Below, piece by piece: positions 54,346 through 61,649 of a stretch of DNA of 61,649 bases (within the stretch, counting starts at the first letter, position 1; every line of letters begins with the position of its first letter). The DNA lies in the NCBI GenBank assembly GCA_017521805.1, contig JAFXDK010000007.1:1-61649 (forward strand), given 5' to 3'. Origin of the DNA: Ruminococcus sp. (lineage in GTDB: Bacteria > Bacillota > Clostridia > Oscillospirales > Ruminococcaceae). Made by a program: the position numbers and the translations under genes. The notes under the pieces are model-generated. The model searched no databases and was not told the DNA's origin. It was given only the letters and a program-made list of their open reading frames with translations.

Positions 54346-54652
54346 AAAAATCACCTCGTAAATATGATATGCCGTGTAAAATAATAGTGACACATGTCGA
54401 AAAAGCAAGAAAGTGCAATTTTTTTCCACAGAAATTGTCAGGAAACTTTCAACACACTGTTGAAATAGCCGTTGAAAATCATTGCGACTGTTGAAAACTC
54501 TGTGGAGAGTGTGGAAAAGTGACGTAAAATCCCAATTCTGCGATATCAAAAATCTTGAAAACTTGTTGGATAATCGGTGAAAGGGTGGAAACAATAAAAA
54601 TGTATTGTGGAAAACTCTCCGCAATAACATCAAAAAAAGGACTTGATTTTGT
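54346..54652. other. DnaA-box cluster outside oriC
   Basis: Exact TTTTCCACA or its complement occurs at 54422-54430, 54510-54518 and 54606-54614, and exact TTTTCAACA at 54489-54497. Near-matches lie at 54446, 54458 and 54470. This is as dense as oriC itself, but no trio or AT-rich unwinding element is seen. The cluster sits directly upstream of the small lipoprotein gene. No promoter could be assigned with confidence. Confidence 0.75.
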
Positions 54653-55012
54653 ATGAAAAAAATTTTATCAACTACAGCACTTTTTTTAACCCTGCCTATG
54701 CTTCTCACAGGATGTGGTGAGGGTAGAGATGATATGTCCTCTGAAAGTGGACATTTTGAAGAATATGACTACGGCAATCACGCTGATGGCAGTGCATACG
54801 ATGATGACAAGCACGACAGTGATGTAGAGGATTTTGCTCATGATGCAATTGACGGTGCAGAATCCGCAGCTGATGACGTAATCGACGGTGCAGGCGATGC
54901 TGCAAACGATATCGTTGACGGACTTGACGGAGAGCGTGAAACTGACGTAACATCGACAAAAAACGACGATTCAACAACTACAACTGTAACAGTAGAAAAG
55001 CGCGGTAGATAA
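54653..55012 (+). CDS. Small acidic lipoprotein
   Basis: The 119-residue protein has a lipoprotein signal peptide (KKILSTTALFLTLPMLLTGC) with the lipidated Cys21. The mature part is very acidic, with a repeated DxIDGAxxAADDxIDG pattern (FAHDAIDGAESAADDVIDGAGDAANDIVDGLDG) and a Thr-rich end. No domain is recognised. Being directly behind a DnaA-box cluster, it may respond to DnaA levels; that is inference only. Confidence 0.8.
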   Translation: MKKILSTTALFLTLPMLLTGCGEGRDDMSSESGHFEEYDYGNHADGSAYDDDKHDSDVEDFAHDAIDGAESAADDVIDGAGDAANDIVDGLDGERETDVTSTKNDDSTTTTVTVEKRGR

Positions 55013-55050
55013 GACTTTTCAACATCTCACTAAGCAAATGTTGAAAAGTC
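55013..55050. repeat. Inverted pair of TTTTCAACA boxes
   Basis: GACTTTTCAACA (55013-55024) and TGTTGAAAAGTC (55039-55050) are perfect 12-bp arms with a 14-nt loop, each containing one TTTTCAACA. No T-run follows, so this is not a normal terminator. It starts right after the lipoprotein stop codon. Confidence 0.85.
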
Positions 55051-55085
55051 AGTCGATTTAGACTACTATTAAAAAATAACAATGA

Positions 55086-55135
55086 AAAATCCCCTCTGAA
55101 TCTGAATTTTCAGAAACAGAGGGAATTTTATTTTA
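55086..55135. terminator. Convergent terminator
   Basis: CCCTCTG (55092-55098) and CAGAGGG (55117-55123) with flanking A/T pairs form a stem containing an inner TCTGAATTTTCAGA hairpin. T-runs on both sides serve the lipoprotein and dipeptidase transcripts. Confidence 0.75.
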
Positions 55136-55146
55136 TACATTGTGTA

Positions 55147-56415
55147 TTAACCACAAATTTCTTTTATAGCTTCAGCCATAATTTCTGCATTGAGCAGCAG
55201 GCTTTCCTCGGTGATGAACTCGTCAGGACCGTGCATATTTCCGCTTCCGCCCTCATATTCTGCGCCGAAAGCAACTCCGCCCTCGATATCGTGGACGTAT
55301 GTGCCGCCGCCGATAGTGATACAGCGTCCTTTTTTGCCAGTTACGCGCTCATATACGCGAAGCAAGGACTGTACAAAATCGCTGTTTTCGTCGGTATAAT
55401 GGGGATTTACACCCATGAGGGAATCAATAGTGATACCTGCGCTTTCAAGCTTTCCGCAGATAATCCCGCTGACTTCGTCCTTAGTTCTGCCAAAGGGGAA
55501 TCGAACGTCAATTCCACCCACAATGTATGTCTTTTTGGATTTTTCAACAGTTTTCAACAGAGATATTACACAGGTGAAATCTGCCGAATTTTCGCCGAAA
55601 ATTGATTTTCCCTCAACATCGCCGTGTTGAAAGATTTGTTTAAGACTGTTGAGAGCCGCAGAGCTTCCGTTATAGTCTGCAAGGAATTTTGTAATGGCAT
55701 TTTCACCCTTTTCGGGAGTTGAAGCATGAGCAGATTTGCCCTCGTAAAGTGTTGCGGATGTGGATGATTTCACAGAGCAAGACATGGGCACAGCATTAAT
55801 GACTTCCCCTGCTGTAATTTCCAGCTTTTCGCCGAGTTCAGCTGAAAAATAAATTCTCAGCATACCCTTTTCACCGTTTATAACTGGATATTCGCCGTCG
55901 GGAGTGAAAACCATAGGCGGCAGGGGGAATTTTTTTGAATACTGTTCAATATCATCACCGCCGTTTTCCTCATTTGTACCGAAAACAAGGCGCACGCCCT
56001 TTTTCAGCGGTATATTTAGTTCTCTTAGCGCCCTCATAGCGAACAGAGAGGCTACGGCAGGTCCCTTATCGTCAATAGTTCCTCTGCCCGTTAAAACGCC
56101 GTCCTCGCGCTTTAAAACGTAAGGGTCGCTGCTCCAGCCTATCCCCTCAGGTACTACGTCGAGATGTGAAAGAATAGCAAGAGCAGGTGCAAGATTATTG
56201 AAATCCGCAGAGCCAGCATAGTTTTCAACATTTTCCACGGAAAAACCGTACTCCTTGCATTTATCCAACATAATTTCAAGGGCTTTTGCGGAATTTCTGC
56301 CGAATGGGCAGTTTTCCACAGAGTCTTCCTGTACACTTCTAATAGAAATGAGCTCAGCAAGGAATTCAATCATTTCCTCCTTGTGATTTTCGAGATATTT
56401 TCTGATTTCAGTCAT
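55147..56415 (-). CDS. M20 family dipeptidase (PepV/Sapep-like)
   Basis: The 422-residue protein has the two-zinc M20 motifs: LSHLDVVPEGIGWSSDPYVL, GRGTIDDKGP and FGTNEENGG. It should cut dipeptides, probably in the cytoplasm, as Sapep and PepV do; some relatives need manganese. AAGGAG precedes the start. Several TTTTCAACA sequences lie within the gene (55541, 55551, 56222). It has no operon partner. Confidence 0.92.
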   Translation of the reverse strand: MTEIRKYLENHKEEMIEFLAELISIRSVQEDSVENCPFGRNSAKALEIMLDKCKEYGFSVENVENYAGSADFNNLAPALAILSHLDVVPEGIGWSSDPYVLKREDGVLTGRGTIDDKGPAVASLFAMRALRELNIPLKKGVRLVFGTNEENGGDDIEQYSKKFPLPPMVFTPDGEYPVINGEKGMLRIYFSAELGEKLEITAGEVINAVPMSCSVKSSTSATLYEGKSAHASTPEKGENAITKFLADYNGSSAALNSLKQIFQHGDVEGKSIFGENSADFTCVISLLKTVEKSKKTYIVGGIDVRFPFGRTKDEVSGIICGKLESAGITIDSLMGVNPHYTDENSDFVQSLLRVYERVTGKKGRCITIGGGTYVHDIEGGVAFGAEYEGGSGNMHGPDEFITEESLLLNAEIMAEAIKEICG

Positions 56416-56443
56416 AGCGTACTCCTTATAAATATTTATAATA

Positions 56444-56470
56444 GCAAAAAAACCGCAGTAAACTGCGGTT
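56444..56470 (-). terminator. Terminator of the sugar ABC ATPase gene
   Basis: On the minus strand AACCGCAGT pairs with ACTGCGGTT with a very short loop and is followed by TTTTTTT. Confidence 0.8.
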
Positions 56471-56532
56471 CCTTGCCTGATGTGTTAAACACAAACAGTA
56501 GAAAGAAAGGATAAATATGAAAAGTGAATATA

Positions 56533-57672
56533 TCAGTTTACAATAGCTCTCTCTGTTTCCTTGTCGAAAAGGTGAATTCTGTTAGGATCAATAGCAACTC
56601 TGATATCATCGCCTGACTTAGCAGTAGTTCTGGGGCTAACTCTTGCTGTAAGGCTGTTGCCCTCGCAAGTGAGGTAGAGATATGTTTCAGCACCCATCAT
56701 TTCAGTGATTTCAACATAAGCGTCGATAACGCCTGTAGTTGCATTTGAGAGATACATTTCTTCATCGTGGATAGACTCAGGACGAACACCGAGAGTAATC
56801 TCTCTGCCAACGTAGTTGGGGAGCTCATCATTTACCTTAGACTCAGGAACAATAATCTGATATCTCTTACCTGAAGACATTCTTGAATCCTTTGAGCCGA
56901 ATTCAACGATAAACTGACCGTACTCTTCCTTAAGAACAGCGTCGATGAAGTTCATCTGAGGAGATCCGAGGAATCCTGCAACGAACTTATTTACGGGGTT
57001 CTCATAGAGGTTCTGAGGAGTATCAACCTGCTGAACGAAACCGTCCTTCATACAAACGATTCTGTCACCCATTGTCATAGCCTCAGTCTGGTCATGAGTT
57101 ACGTAGATAAATGTAGTACCGAGCTTCTTGTGAATCTTTGCAATCTCGGTTCTCATCTGTGCACGAAGCTTAGCGTCGAGGTTTGAGAGAGGCTCGTCGA
57201 GAAGGAATACCTTAGGTGAACGAACGATACAACGACCGAGAGCAACTCTCTGACGCTGACCACCGGACATAGCCTTAGGCTTTCTGTCGAGGAGGTGTGT
57301 AAGGTCGAGAATCTTAGCAGCCTCGTTTACCTTTCTCTCAATTTCATCCTTGGGAACCTTACGGAGCTTAAGTCCGAAAGCCATGTTATCAAATACAGTC
57401 ATATGGGGATAGAGAGCGTAGTTCTGGAAAACCATTGCAATATCTCTGTCCTTAGGAGCAATATCATTTACGAGACGGTCGCCGATGTACAGCTCACCCT
57501 CTGAGATTTCCTCAAGACCTGCAATCATACGGAGAGTTGTGGACTTACCGCATCCGGAAGGTCCAACGAGAACGATAAACTCCTTATCTCTAATCTCTAA
57601 GTTGACGTCTGTAACAGCAACAACACCGCCGGGGTATTTCTTATAAATATTTTTAAGTGTTAAGCCTGCCAT
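56533..57672 (-). CDS. msmX: Sugar ABC transporter ATPase (MsmX/UgpC type)
   Basis: The 379-residue ATPase has Walker A GPSGCGKST, the signature MSGGQRQRVALGRCIVRSP, Walker B VFLLDEPLSNLDAKLRAQMR and a C-terminal TOBE domain. MsmX-type ATPases energise several oligosaccharide importers encoded elsewhere, which explains the solitary location. A fitting role is uptake of mannan or fucosylated fragments produced by the enzymes at 4-8 kb. It has its own promoter and terminator. Confidence 0.93.
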   Translation of the reverse strand: MAGLTLKNIYKKYPGGVVAVTDVNLEIRDKEFIVLVGPSGCGKSTTLRMIAGLEEISEGELYIGDRLVNDIAPKDRDIAMVFQNYALYPHMTVFDNMAFGLKLRKVPKDEIERKVNEAAKILDLTHLLDRKPKAMSGGQRQRVALGRCIVRSPKVFLLDEPLSNLDAKLRAQMRTEIAKIHKKLGTTFIYVTHDQTEAMTMGDRIVCMKDGFVQQVDTPQNLYENPVNKFVAGFLGSPQMNFIDAVLKEEYGQFIVEFGSKDSRMSSGKRYQIIVPESKVNDELPNYVGREITLGVRPESIHDEEMYLSNATTGVIDAYVEITEMMGAETYLYLTCEGNSLTARVSPRTTAKSGDDIRVAIDPNRIHLFDKETERAIVN

Positions 57673-57749
57673 TTATTCCTGTCCTCCAGTTCAATTTTTC
57701 TTTAATACCGATACCATTTTTATTTCAGCACAATATCAGCTATAATAAT

Positions 57750-57778
57750 ATAATACCACTTTTTAAGAAAAATTTCAA
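57750..57778 (-). promoter_or_regulatory. msmX promoter
   Basis: On the minus strand TTGAAA (57773-57778) and TATTAT (57750-57755) are 17 bp apart. Confidence 0.65.
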
Positions 57779-57802
57779 GATACTAAATTGACAAACTTAC
57801 AA

Positions 57803-58582
57803 TTAGTTGTTTAGCATAAATGCCGAAAAATAGCCAACGAAATTGGTGGAAAAATCGTAAAAATCGGGTGGTTCGAATAAGTTTTCAACATCTTTGTGCA
57901 ATAATTCCATACACTGTCCAAATCCCAAATTTTCGGGCAAAATCAGACCTCCAACAGTTAATCTCATTAACTTTTCAACATGGTTTTCAACAGCTGCAAA
58001 CATACGCTTAACCTGATGATATTTTCCCTCATGAAGTTCTATAAATGCCAGTTTATCGCAGTTTTCAACAGATTTCACCTTAGCAGGAAGACACTTTTCA
58101 CCATTGCCGAGAGTAATACCCTCAGTAAATATGTCAACATATTTACTTTCAAAACTTCTGGCAAGTTTCACAATATAAATTTTCGGCACATGACTTTTAG
58201 GTGAAAGCATACGATGAGCAAGTTCTCCGTCGTCGGTAATAAGCAATGCGCCGAGGGAATCCTTGTCAAGTCTGCCTGCGGGAAAAAGTCCTTTTTTTCG
58301 AAGTTCAGGTGGTATAAGCTCCATTACGCTTATGCCGTCATCATCTGTTGTGGAACTTACGTATCCGTCAGGCTTATTCAGCAGGATATAGCGGAATTTT
58401 GAAGCCGCAACAGCATTTCCGCAGACTGCAACTTCAGCGGTATCGGAATCGATTTTCGCGTCGGATTTTTTCACAACAGAGCCGTTTACGTTGATTTTTC
58501 CTGCGGCGGCAAGGTTTTTTATCTGACTTCGGGAATAGTCGGTGCGTTCCGAAATATATTTATCAAGTCGTATTTGAGGCAT
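57803..58582 (-). CDS. RsuA/RluB-family rRNA pseudouridine synthase
   Basis: The 259-residue enzyme has an N-terminal S4 domain (IRLDKYISERTDYSRSQIKNLAAAGKINVNG) and the catalytic segment AGRLDKDSLGALLITDDG with the catalytic Asp after RL. It isomerises a uridine in 16S or 23S rRNA. A C-terminal extension (about 35 residues after GQCMELLHK) is not part of the core. The gene body holds four TTTTCAACA sequences. Confidence 0.93.
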   Translation of the reverse strand: MPQIRLDKYISERTDYSRSQIKNLAAAGKINVNGSVVKKSDAKIDSDTAEVAVCGNAVAASKFRYILLNKPDGYVSSTTDDDGISVMELIPPELRKKGLFPAGRLDKDSLGALLITDDGELAHRMLSPKSHVPKIYIVKLARSFESKYVDIFTEGITLGNGEKCLPAKVKSVENCDKLAFIELHEGKYHQVKRMFAAVENHVEKLMRLTVGGLILPENLGFGQCMELLHKDVENLFEPPDFYDFSTNFVGYFSAFMLNN

Positions 58583-58599
58583 AGTTACTCCTTATAAAT

Positions 58600-58628
58600 G
58601 TAGGAGGCAATGCCTACATTGCCCCTAC
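58600..58628 (-). repeat. REP-like element with GTAG foot
   Basis: Read on the minus strand, GTAG precedes the hairpin GGCAATG-TAGG-CATTGCC and CTAC closes it. The stem differs from the other REP types. Confidence 0.7.
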
Positions 58629-58708
58629 AAATTTATTATTTGCAAATGGTATATTTTTACTTTTTTAAGACATACTATTTAATAGATTGAATTCATGGAG
58701 GTAAAAGC

Positions 58709-59140
58709 ATGTACAAAAAAGTTATAGCATTAGCCATAATTGCAGGTTCTCTTTTATGCGGATATATTTTAATGGACCCCGATTTCAAGGGTGAGCAGAA
58801 AATCCCGGATAATCCGCCTGTAGACGCATCAACAGCAGACAAACGAGCCGATTATTTCGCACTCCACGGCTGGGAAGTGGAAGAAATTTCGTCGAAAGAT
58901 ATAACAATCCCTTCTGATTTTTCCGAGGAGTATGAGCAGTACGCGGTTTTGCAGGATAAACAGGGTATGCCTTTGCGTGAATATGCAGGGGAATCAGGCA
59001 AGCTTTATGTTTACGAGGTGAAGAATTACAGCCCCTCTGACAATCAGATGTTCGCGGAATTGCTTGTCTGCGATGATACCGCCATTGCCTCCCTTGTGTA
59101 CAGCGACAACGGGGGAAGCCTCAGCTTCGCTGTAAGTTAA
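58709..59140 (+). CDS. DUF4830-like lipoprotein-size exported protein
   Basis: The 143-residue protein begins with one hydrophobic helix (KKVIALAIIAGSLLCGYILM). The mature region contains RADYFALHGWEVEEISSKDITIPSDFSEEYEQYAVLQDKQGMPLREYAGE, a pattern I associate with DUF4830. The function is unknown. GGAGG precedes the start. Its stop lies 1 bp before the stop of the convergent gene. Confidence 0.7.
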   Translation: MYKKVIALAIIAGSLLCGYILMDPDFKGEQKIPDNPPVDASTADKRADYFALHGWEVEEISSKDITIPSDFSEEYEQYAVLQDKQGMPLREYAGESGKLYVYEVKNYSPSDNQMFAELLVCDDTAIASLVYSDNGGSLSFAVS

Positions 59141-59141
59141 A

Positions 59142-59519
59142 TCAGAAAACTGAAATTTTATCGCCGATGAAAGGAAGTCTTACAGCGTAGCCTTTAAGAG
59201 CAGCAATAAAGAGAAGAATGCCAATAATCAGCATAACAAATCCCAGAATACCGTTTACAAGTGCTCCGATAAAAGGAATAATTTTGAGTATTGAACATAC
59301 TATGCCGAGAACAACGCAGACAATCAGCCAAGCAAGCTGCTGATTAGCGTGGAATCGGCAAAAAGCTGACTCCTTGTTAATGAGAATCGGCAAAAAGAAT
59401 ACGATAGGAGTTATGTAAGGAATTGAAGAAAAGAGTAATTTTAAATCCTTGTTCAGATCCTGTGAGGAGAATTCCTTCTGTGCCTCGATGTCGTTAAACT
59501 GTGTAAATAAATTTTCCAT
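59142..59519 (-). CDS. Small membrane protein (DUF4870/Tic20-like)
   Basis: The ATG at 59519 is chosen for its GGAGG site; the frame stays open upstream. The 125-residue protein has three hydrophobic segments (LLFSSIPYITPIVFFLPILI, QLAWLIVCVVLGIVCSILKIIPFIGALV and FVMLIIGILLFIAALKGYAV) with FCRFHANQQLAWL between the first two, a pattern of DUF4870-type proteins. It follows nrdR by 22 bp, so the two are likely co-transcribed. Confidence 0.75.
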   Translation of the reverse strand: MENLFTQFNDIEAQKEFSSQDLNKDLKLLFSSIPYITPIVFFLPILINKESAFCRFHANQQLAWLIVCVVLGIVCSILKIIPFIGALVNGILGFVMLIIGILLFIAALKGYAVRLPFIGDKISVF

Positions 59520-59541
59520 TTTGGATAACCTCCATAAAAGT

Positions 59542-60021
59542 TTATATATTTTCAGAAGCAGAACCTTCCGAATGTTCATTATTTTCGAATTTGCTGATAA
59601 TCGCCACAAAGCTCGTAACATCGGTAAAATCTTCGTATACGGAAGCAAATCTGATATAGGAAATAGGGTCAATTTCTTTCAGCTTAGCAAGTACAAGTTC
59701 GCCTATTTCTTTTGAGGGAGCGACATTTTTCAACTCATTTGCATAGTGATTTTCAATACTGTCAGCAATTTTTTCCACATCGTCAATGCTGACAGGACGC
59801 TTTTTTATAGCACTGAAAATGCCCTGTATAAGCTTATTGCGGTCAAAAGCTTCATAGCTTCCGCTTCTTTTTTCAACCATAAGCATAGGCTTTTCCATAA
59901 TTTCAAAGGTTGTGAATCTTGCACCGCATTTTATACATTCGCGGCGGCGTTTTATACGGTCATTTTTAGGTCTGGAATCTATAACTTTTGAATCGGGAAA
60001 GTTACAATATGGACAAATCAC
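59542..60021 (-). CDS. nrdR: Transcriptional repressor NrdR
   Basis: The 159-residue protein has the N-terminal zinc ribbon (MICPYCNFPDSKVIDSRPKNDRIKRRRECIKCGARFTTFE) and a C-terminal ATP-cone domain. NrdR senses the dNTP/ATP state and represses ribonucleotide reductase genes. No NrdR box pair was recognised in the window. It lies 13 bp after the sugar-phosphate isomerase-like gene. Confidence 0.96.
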   Translation of the reverse strand: MICPYCNFPDSKVIDSRPKNDRIKRRRECIKCGARFTTFEIMEKPMLMVEKRSGSYEAFDRNKLIQGIFSAIKKRPVSIDDVEKIADSIENHYANELKNVAPSKEIGELVLAKLKEIDPISYIRFASVYEDFTDVTSFVAIISKFENNEHSEGSASENI

Positions 60022-60034
60022 GGATATACTCCTT

Positions 60035-60820
60035 TCAGTTGTTGTATTGCTGTGTCATTTTATTCAGTATATTATAGCTTGAAATCAAATCAGAAATACT
60101 GCCGAAACCGCTGCGGTAGAGTTCAAGAATAACGCTTGCATGGGGATTCAGAATATTAAGCTTTTCAAAAAAGGGTTTGAATCGGAAATTTCCCTTGCCG
60201 ATTGGCAGGCAGTCTCCCAGCTCGCCTGAATCACTTATATGAACGTGAACGACGCTTTTGCCTGCCGCGTCGAGAAATGCAAAGGGCGTTTCACCTGCAC
60301 GGATAGCCTGTTTCGTATCGAGAACAAAGGCAAATTCACTGCCTAAAATCGACGATATATCGCGGATAAAGGCAGAAGAACGGCTCTGGCATCGGGTGAC
60401 ATTTTCCACAGCAACGGTAACTCCGAATTCCTTGCCGAGACGGTAAAGTCTGGAGTATCTTTCACAGTAAAATTCTTTGCCCTTGTCAGCCTTTCCGCCG
60501 TGAAAGACGAAGATATCAGCACCGACGATATTCATAAACTGAAAATACAGTTTGTAATATTCAAGGATATCATTCATTCGCCGTTCATACTCGGAAAAGA
60601 ACATAAGAGGTTCAATTTCGCAGGTAAAAGGGTGAACCGAAGGACAGCACATTTCAAATCTCTGTAGAAGCTTTGCCATATTGTGAGCAAAGCTTTTTTT
60701 CAGTTCTGAATGGGTATTCAGAAAAATTTCTGCACATCCCACACCATTTACAGCAAGCTCATAAAGGCTTTCCTCCACAGGCTTAGGGAAAAGGCAGGCA
60801 GTAGAAACACCAACTTTCAT
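60035..60820 (-). CDS. Sugar phosphate isomerase/epimerase-like TIM barrel
   Basis: The 261-residue protein has the AP-endonuclease-2/xylose-isomerase-like fold: VGVSTACLFPKPVEESLYELAVNGVGCAEIFLNT, FHGGKADKG, VAVENVTRCQSRSS, FVLDTKQAIRAGE, HVHISDS and VILELYRSG. His, Glu and Asp residues in these segments are the usual metal ligands. The substrate is unknown. It heads an apparent operon with nrdR and the small membrane protein. Confidence 0.85.
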   Translation of the reverse strand: MKVGVSTACLFPKPVEESLYELAVNGVGCAEIFLNTHSELKKSFAHNMAKLLQRFEMCCPSVHPFTCEIEPLMFFSEYERRMNDILEYYKLYFQFMNIVGADIFVFHGGKADKGKEFYCERYSRLYRLGKEFGVTVAVENVTRCQSRSSAFIRDISSILGSEFAFVLDTKQAIRAGETPFAFLDAAGKSVVHVHISDSGELGDCLPIGKGNFRFKPFFEKLNILNPHASVILELYRSGFGSISDLISSYNILNKMTQQYNN

Positions 60821-60866
60821 CGGTTCACGCTCCTTTCATGTTAGGGATTATTATATACTAATCGTA

Positions 60867-61355
60867 CTATTTTGCAATTTCGTTTTCATACAAAAGTATG
60901 GAGTAATTATCATAATATTCGTGAACAGCTTCGGGGAATTTATCGGCATAGGCGAAAATTTCTTTGGCAAGTCCTTCTTTGAGAAAAGCGCGTAATTTAT
61001 CATGTGATTGTCTGTGAACGCTTTCGCAGAGAGAGGAAACGGCGATTACACGACAGCCGTCGAAATACATAATACGGAAAGGCCATATGCGGCAGTCAAA
61101 AGGCTTGTTATCACCGAGAATACAGCCATTTTCCGCTAATGCAGGGCATGAGAAAAGCTCCTCGCCGGTAATTTTTCCGACATTAAGAACATAGCCGTTA
61201 CCTTTTTTCGCAAATTCAGCATCGGGGACGGCAGATTTCACGCGATTCATTGTAATTTCGTCAAAAAGCGGAGTTTCCCAGACATCATATCTGTCGAAGA
61301 TACAGCACATACGGCACTGAGCGCAAGTAGAATTTTCAAGCAATTTTTTAATCAT
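60867..61355 (-). CDS. YkgJ-type CxxCxxCC protein
   Basis: The start at 61355 is preferred (AGGAAAG further upstream and a typical MIKKLLENSTCAQC beginning). The 162-residue protein has CAQCRMCC near residue 11 and a later Cys pair (CILG..FDCRIWPFR), the pattern of the zinc/iron-chelating YkgJ family. The function is unknown. A long intergenic repeat begins at 61426. Confidence 0.85.
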   Translation of the reverse strand: MIKKLLENSTCAQCRMCCIFDRYDVWETPLFDEITMNRVKSAVPDAEFAKKGNGYVLNVGKITGEELFSCPALAENGCILGDNKPFDCRIWPFRIMYFDGCRVIAVSSLCESVHRQSHDKLRAFLKEGLAKEIFAYADKFPEAVHEYYDNYSILLYENEIAK

Positions 61356-61425
61356 GGTATACACCGCTTTCCTGTTTGATACTAAAATTATAGCATATAA
61401 AAAGGATAAAGTCAATTACTTAGAA

Positions 61426-61649
61426 TGGGATTCTAAAGGGCGAAACCCTTTAGCAGAGTCAAGAGACAGAGTCTCTGGCAGGGTGTGGGACTGGTCCCAC
61501 GCAGAGCGAAGCTCTGCGATGCGTTTAAGCGCTCTGCAAGGGGTTGCCCGAACGTGAGGCAGGATGCTGTTTGAACGTGAGGGTATATCGCACTTGGATT
61601 TGACTGCGATTGAATTGAAAAGAGGGGACGCTCTGCAAGAGAGAGCGTC
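61426..61649. repeat. GCT-loop hairpin cassette, long copy 5 (cut by the window end)
   Basis: It has the same order and orientation as copy 4: CTAAAGGGC/ACCCTTTAG (61433-61453), AGAGAC/GTCTCT, GTGGGAC-TG-GTCCCAC (61485-61500), GCAGAGC/GCTCTGC (61501-61517), then the GAACGTGAGG tail. Over roughly the last 115 bases I count one difference from copy 4. Confidence 0.9.

Noticed and set aside
54422-54614. A second replication origin
   Set aside because: DnaA boxes are present, but no GC cluster, trio or AT-rich unwinding segment, and no initiator gene beside it.
53728-54708. MntP/YtaF-like frame extended upstream to 54708
   Set aside because: The extra residues cross the DnaA-box cluster and overlap the lipoprotein start; a ribosome site supports GTG at 54345.
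1-61649. tRNA, rRNA or other structured RNA genes
   Set aside because: No T-loop, rRNA or recognisable riboswitch sequence was noticed in the intergenic regions; a covariance-model search would be needed to exclude them.

Overview
The window looks like the chromosomal replication-origin region of a cellulosome-type Ruminococcus or a close relative (class Clostridia). The main evidence is the conserved Firmicutes origin cluster (serS, parB, parA, a noc-like gene, rsmG, mnmG, mnmE, jag, yidC, yidD, rnpA and rpmH on the left, then dnaA, dnaN, an S4 gene, recF, remB, gyrB and gyrA on the right), a secreted protein ending in a type I dockerin, a GH26 mannanase with a carbohydrate-binding module, a GH95 enzyme, Spo0A, and oxygen- and redox-defence genes typical of strict anaerobes. 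The genus is an inference from gene content; no rRNA or tRNA gene was recognised.

Layout. 0.5-3.8 kb: carB. 4.2-9.7 kb: a glycan operon (GH95, lipoprotein GH26 with CBM35, and a HAD-like protein lacking its nucleophile). 10-11.3 kb: spo0A and a flavin reductase. 11.4-19 kb: polyphosphate kinase, a small leader-like protein, a birA-flippase-deoD operon, a TtcA-like sulfurtransferase and a zinc-ribbon membrane protein. 19.1-19.9 kb: a small membrane protein plus XRE regulator behind a promoter loaded with repeated operator half-sites. 20.1-24.4 kb: a two-gene 2-hydroxyacyl-CoA dehydratase activase-like system. 24.8-28.7 kb: an anion permease, a guanylate-kinase-like gene, then a flavodiiron protein, an FTR-like protein, thioredoxin and a 31-residue microprotein. 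28.7-40.1 kb: leftward origin genes. 40.1-42.9 kb: a bipartite oriC on both sides of dnaA, with a DnaA-trio. 42.9-52.2 kb: rightward origin genes. 52.2-61.6 kb: a dockerin protein, an MntP/YtaF-like protein, a lipoprotein behind a second DnaA-box cluster, a dipeptidase, a sugar ABC ATPase, a pseudouridine synthase, nrdR and smaller genes.

Genes on both sides of oriC point away from it. Seven parS-like sites lie between 26.5 and 35.5 kb and should load the ParB proteins encoded there. The Noc-like ParB has lost the residues that normally bind CTP.

Two families of intergenic repeats run through the window. The first is REP-like: a GTAG foot followed by a hairpin. It occurs with a truncated REP-associated tyrosine transposase between remB and gyrB whose own codons contain two of the palindromes. 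The second is a cassette of short hairpins that vary in stem sequence but keep a GCT loop. Two long copies of it, about 37 kb apart, are almost identical. The two families probably spread by different routes.
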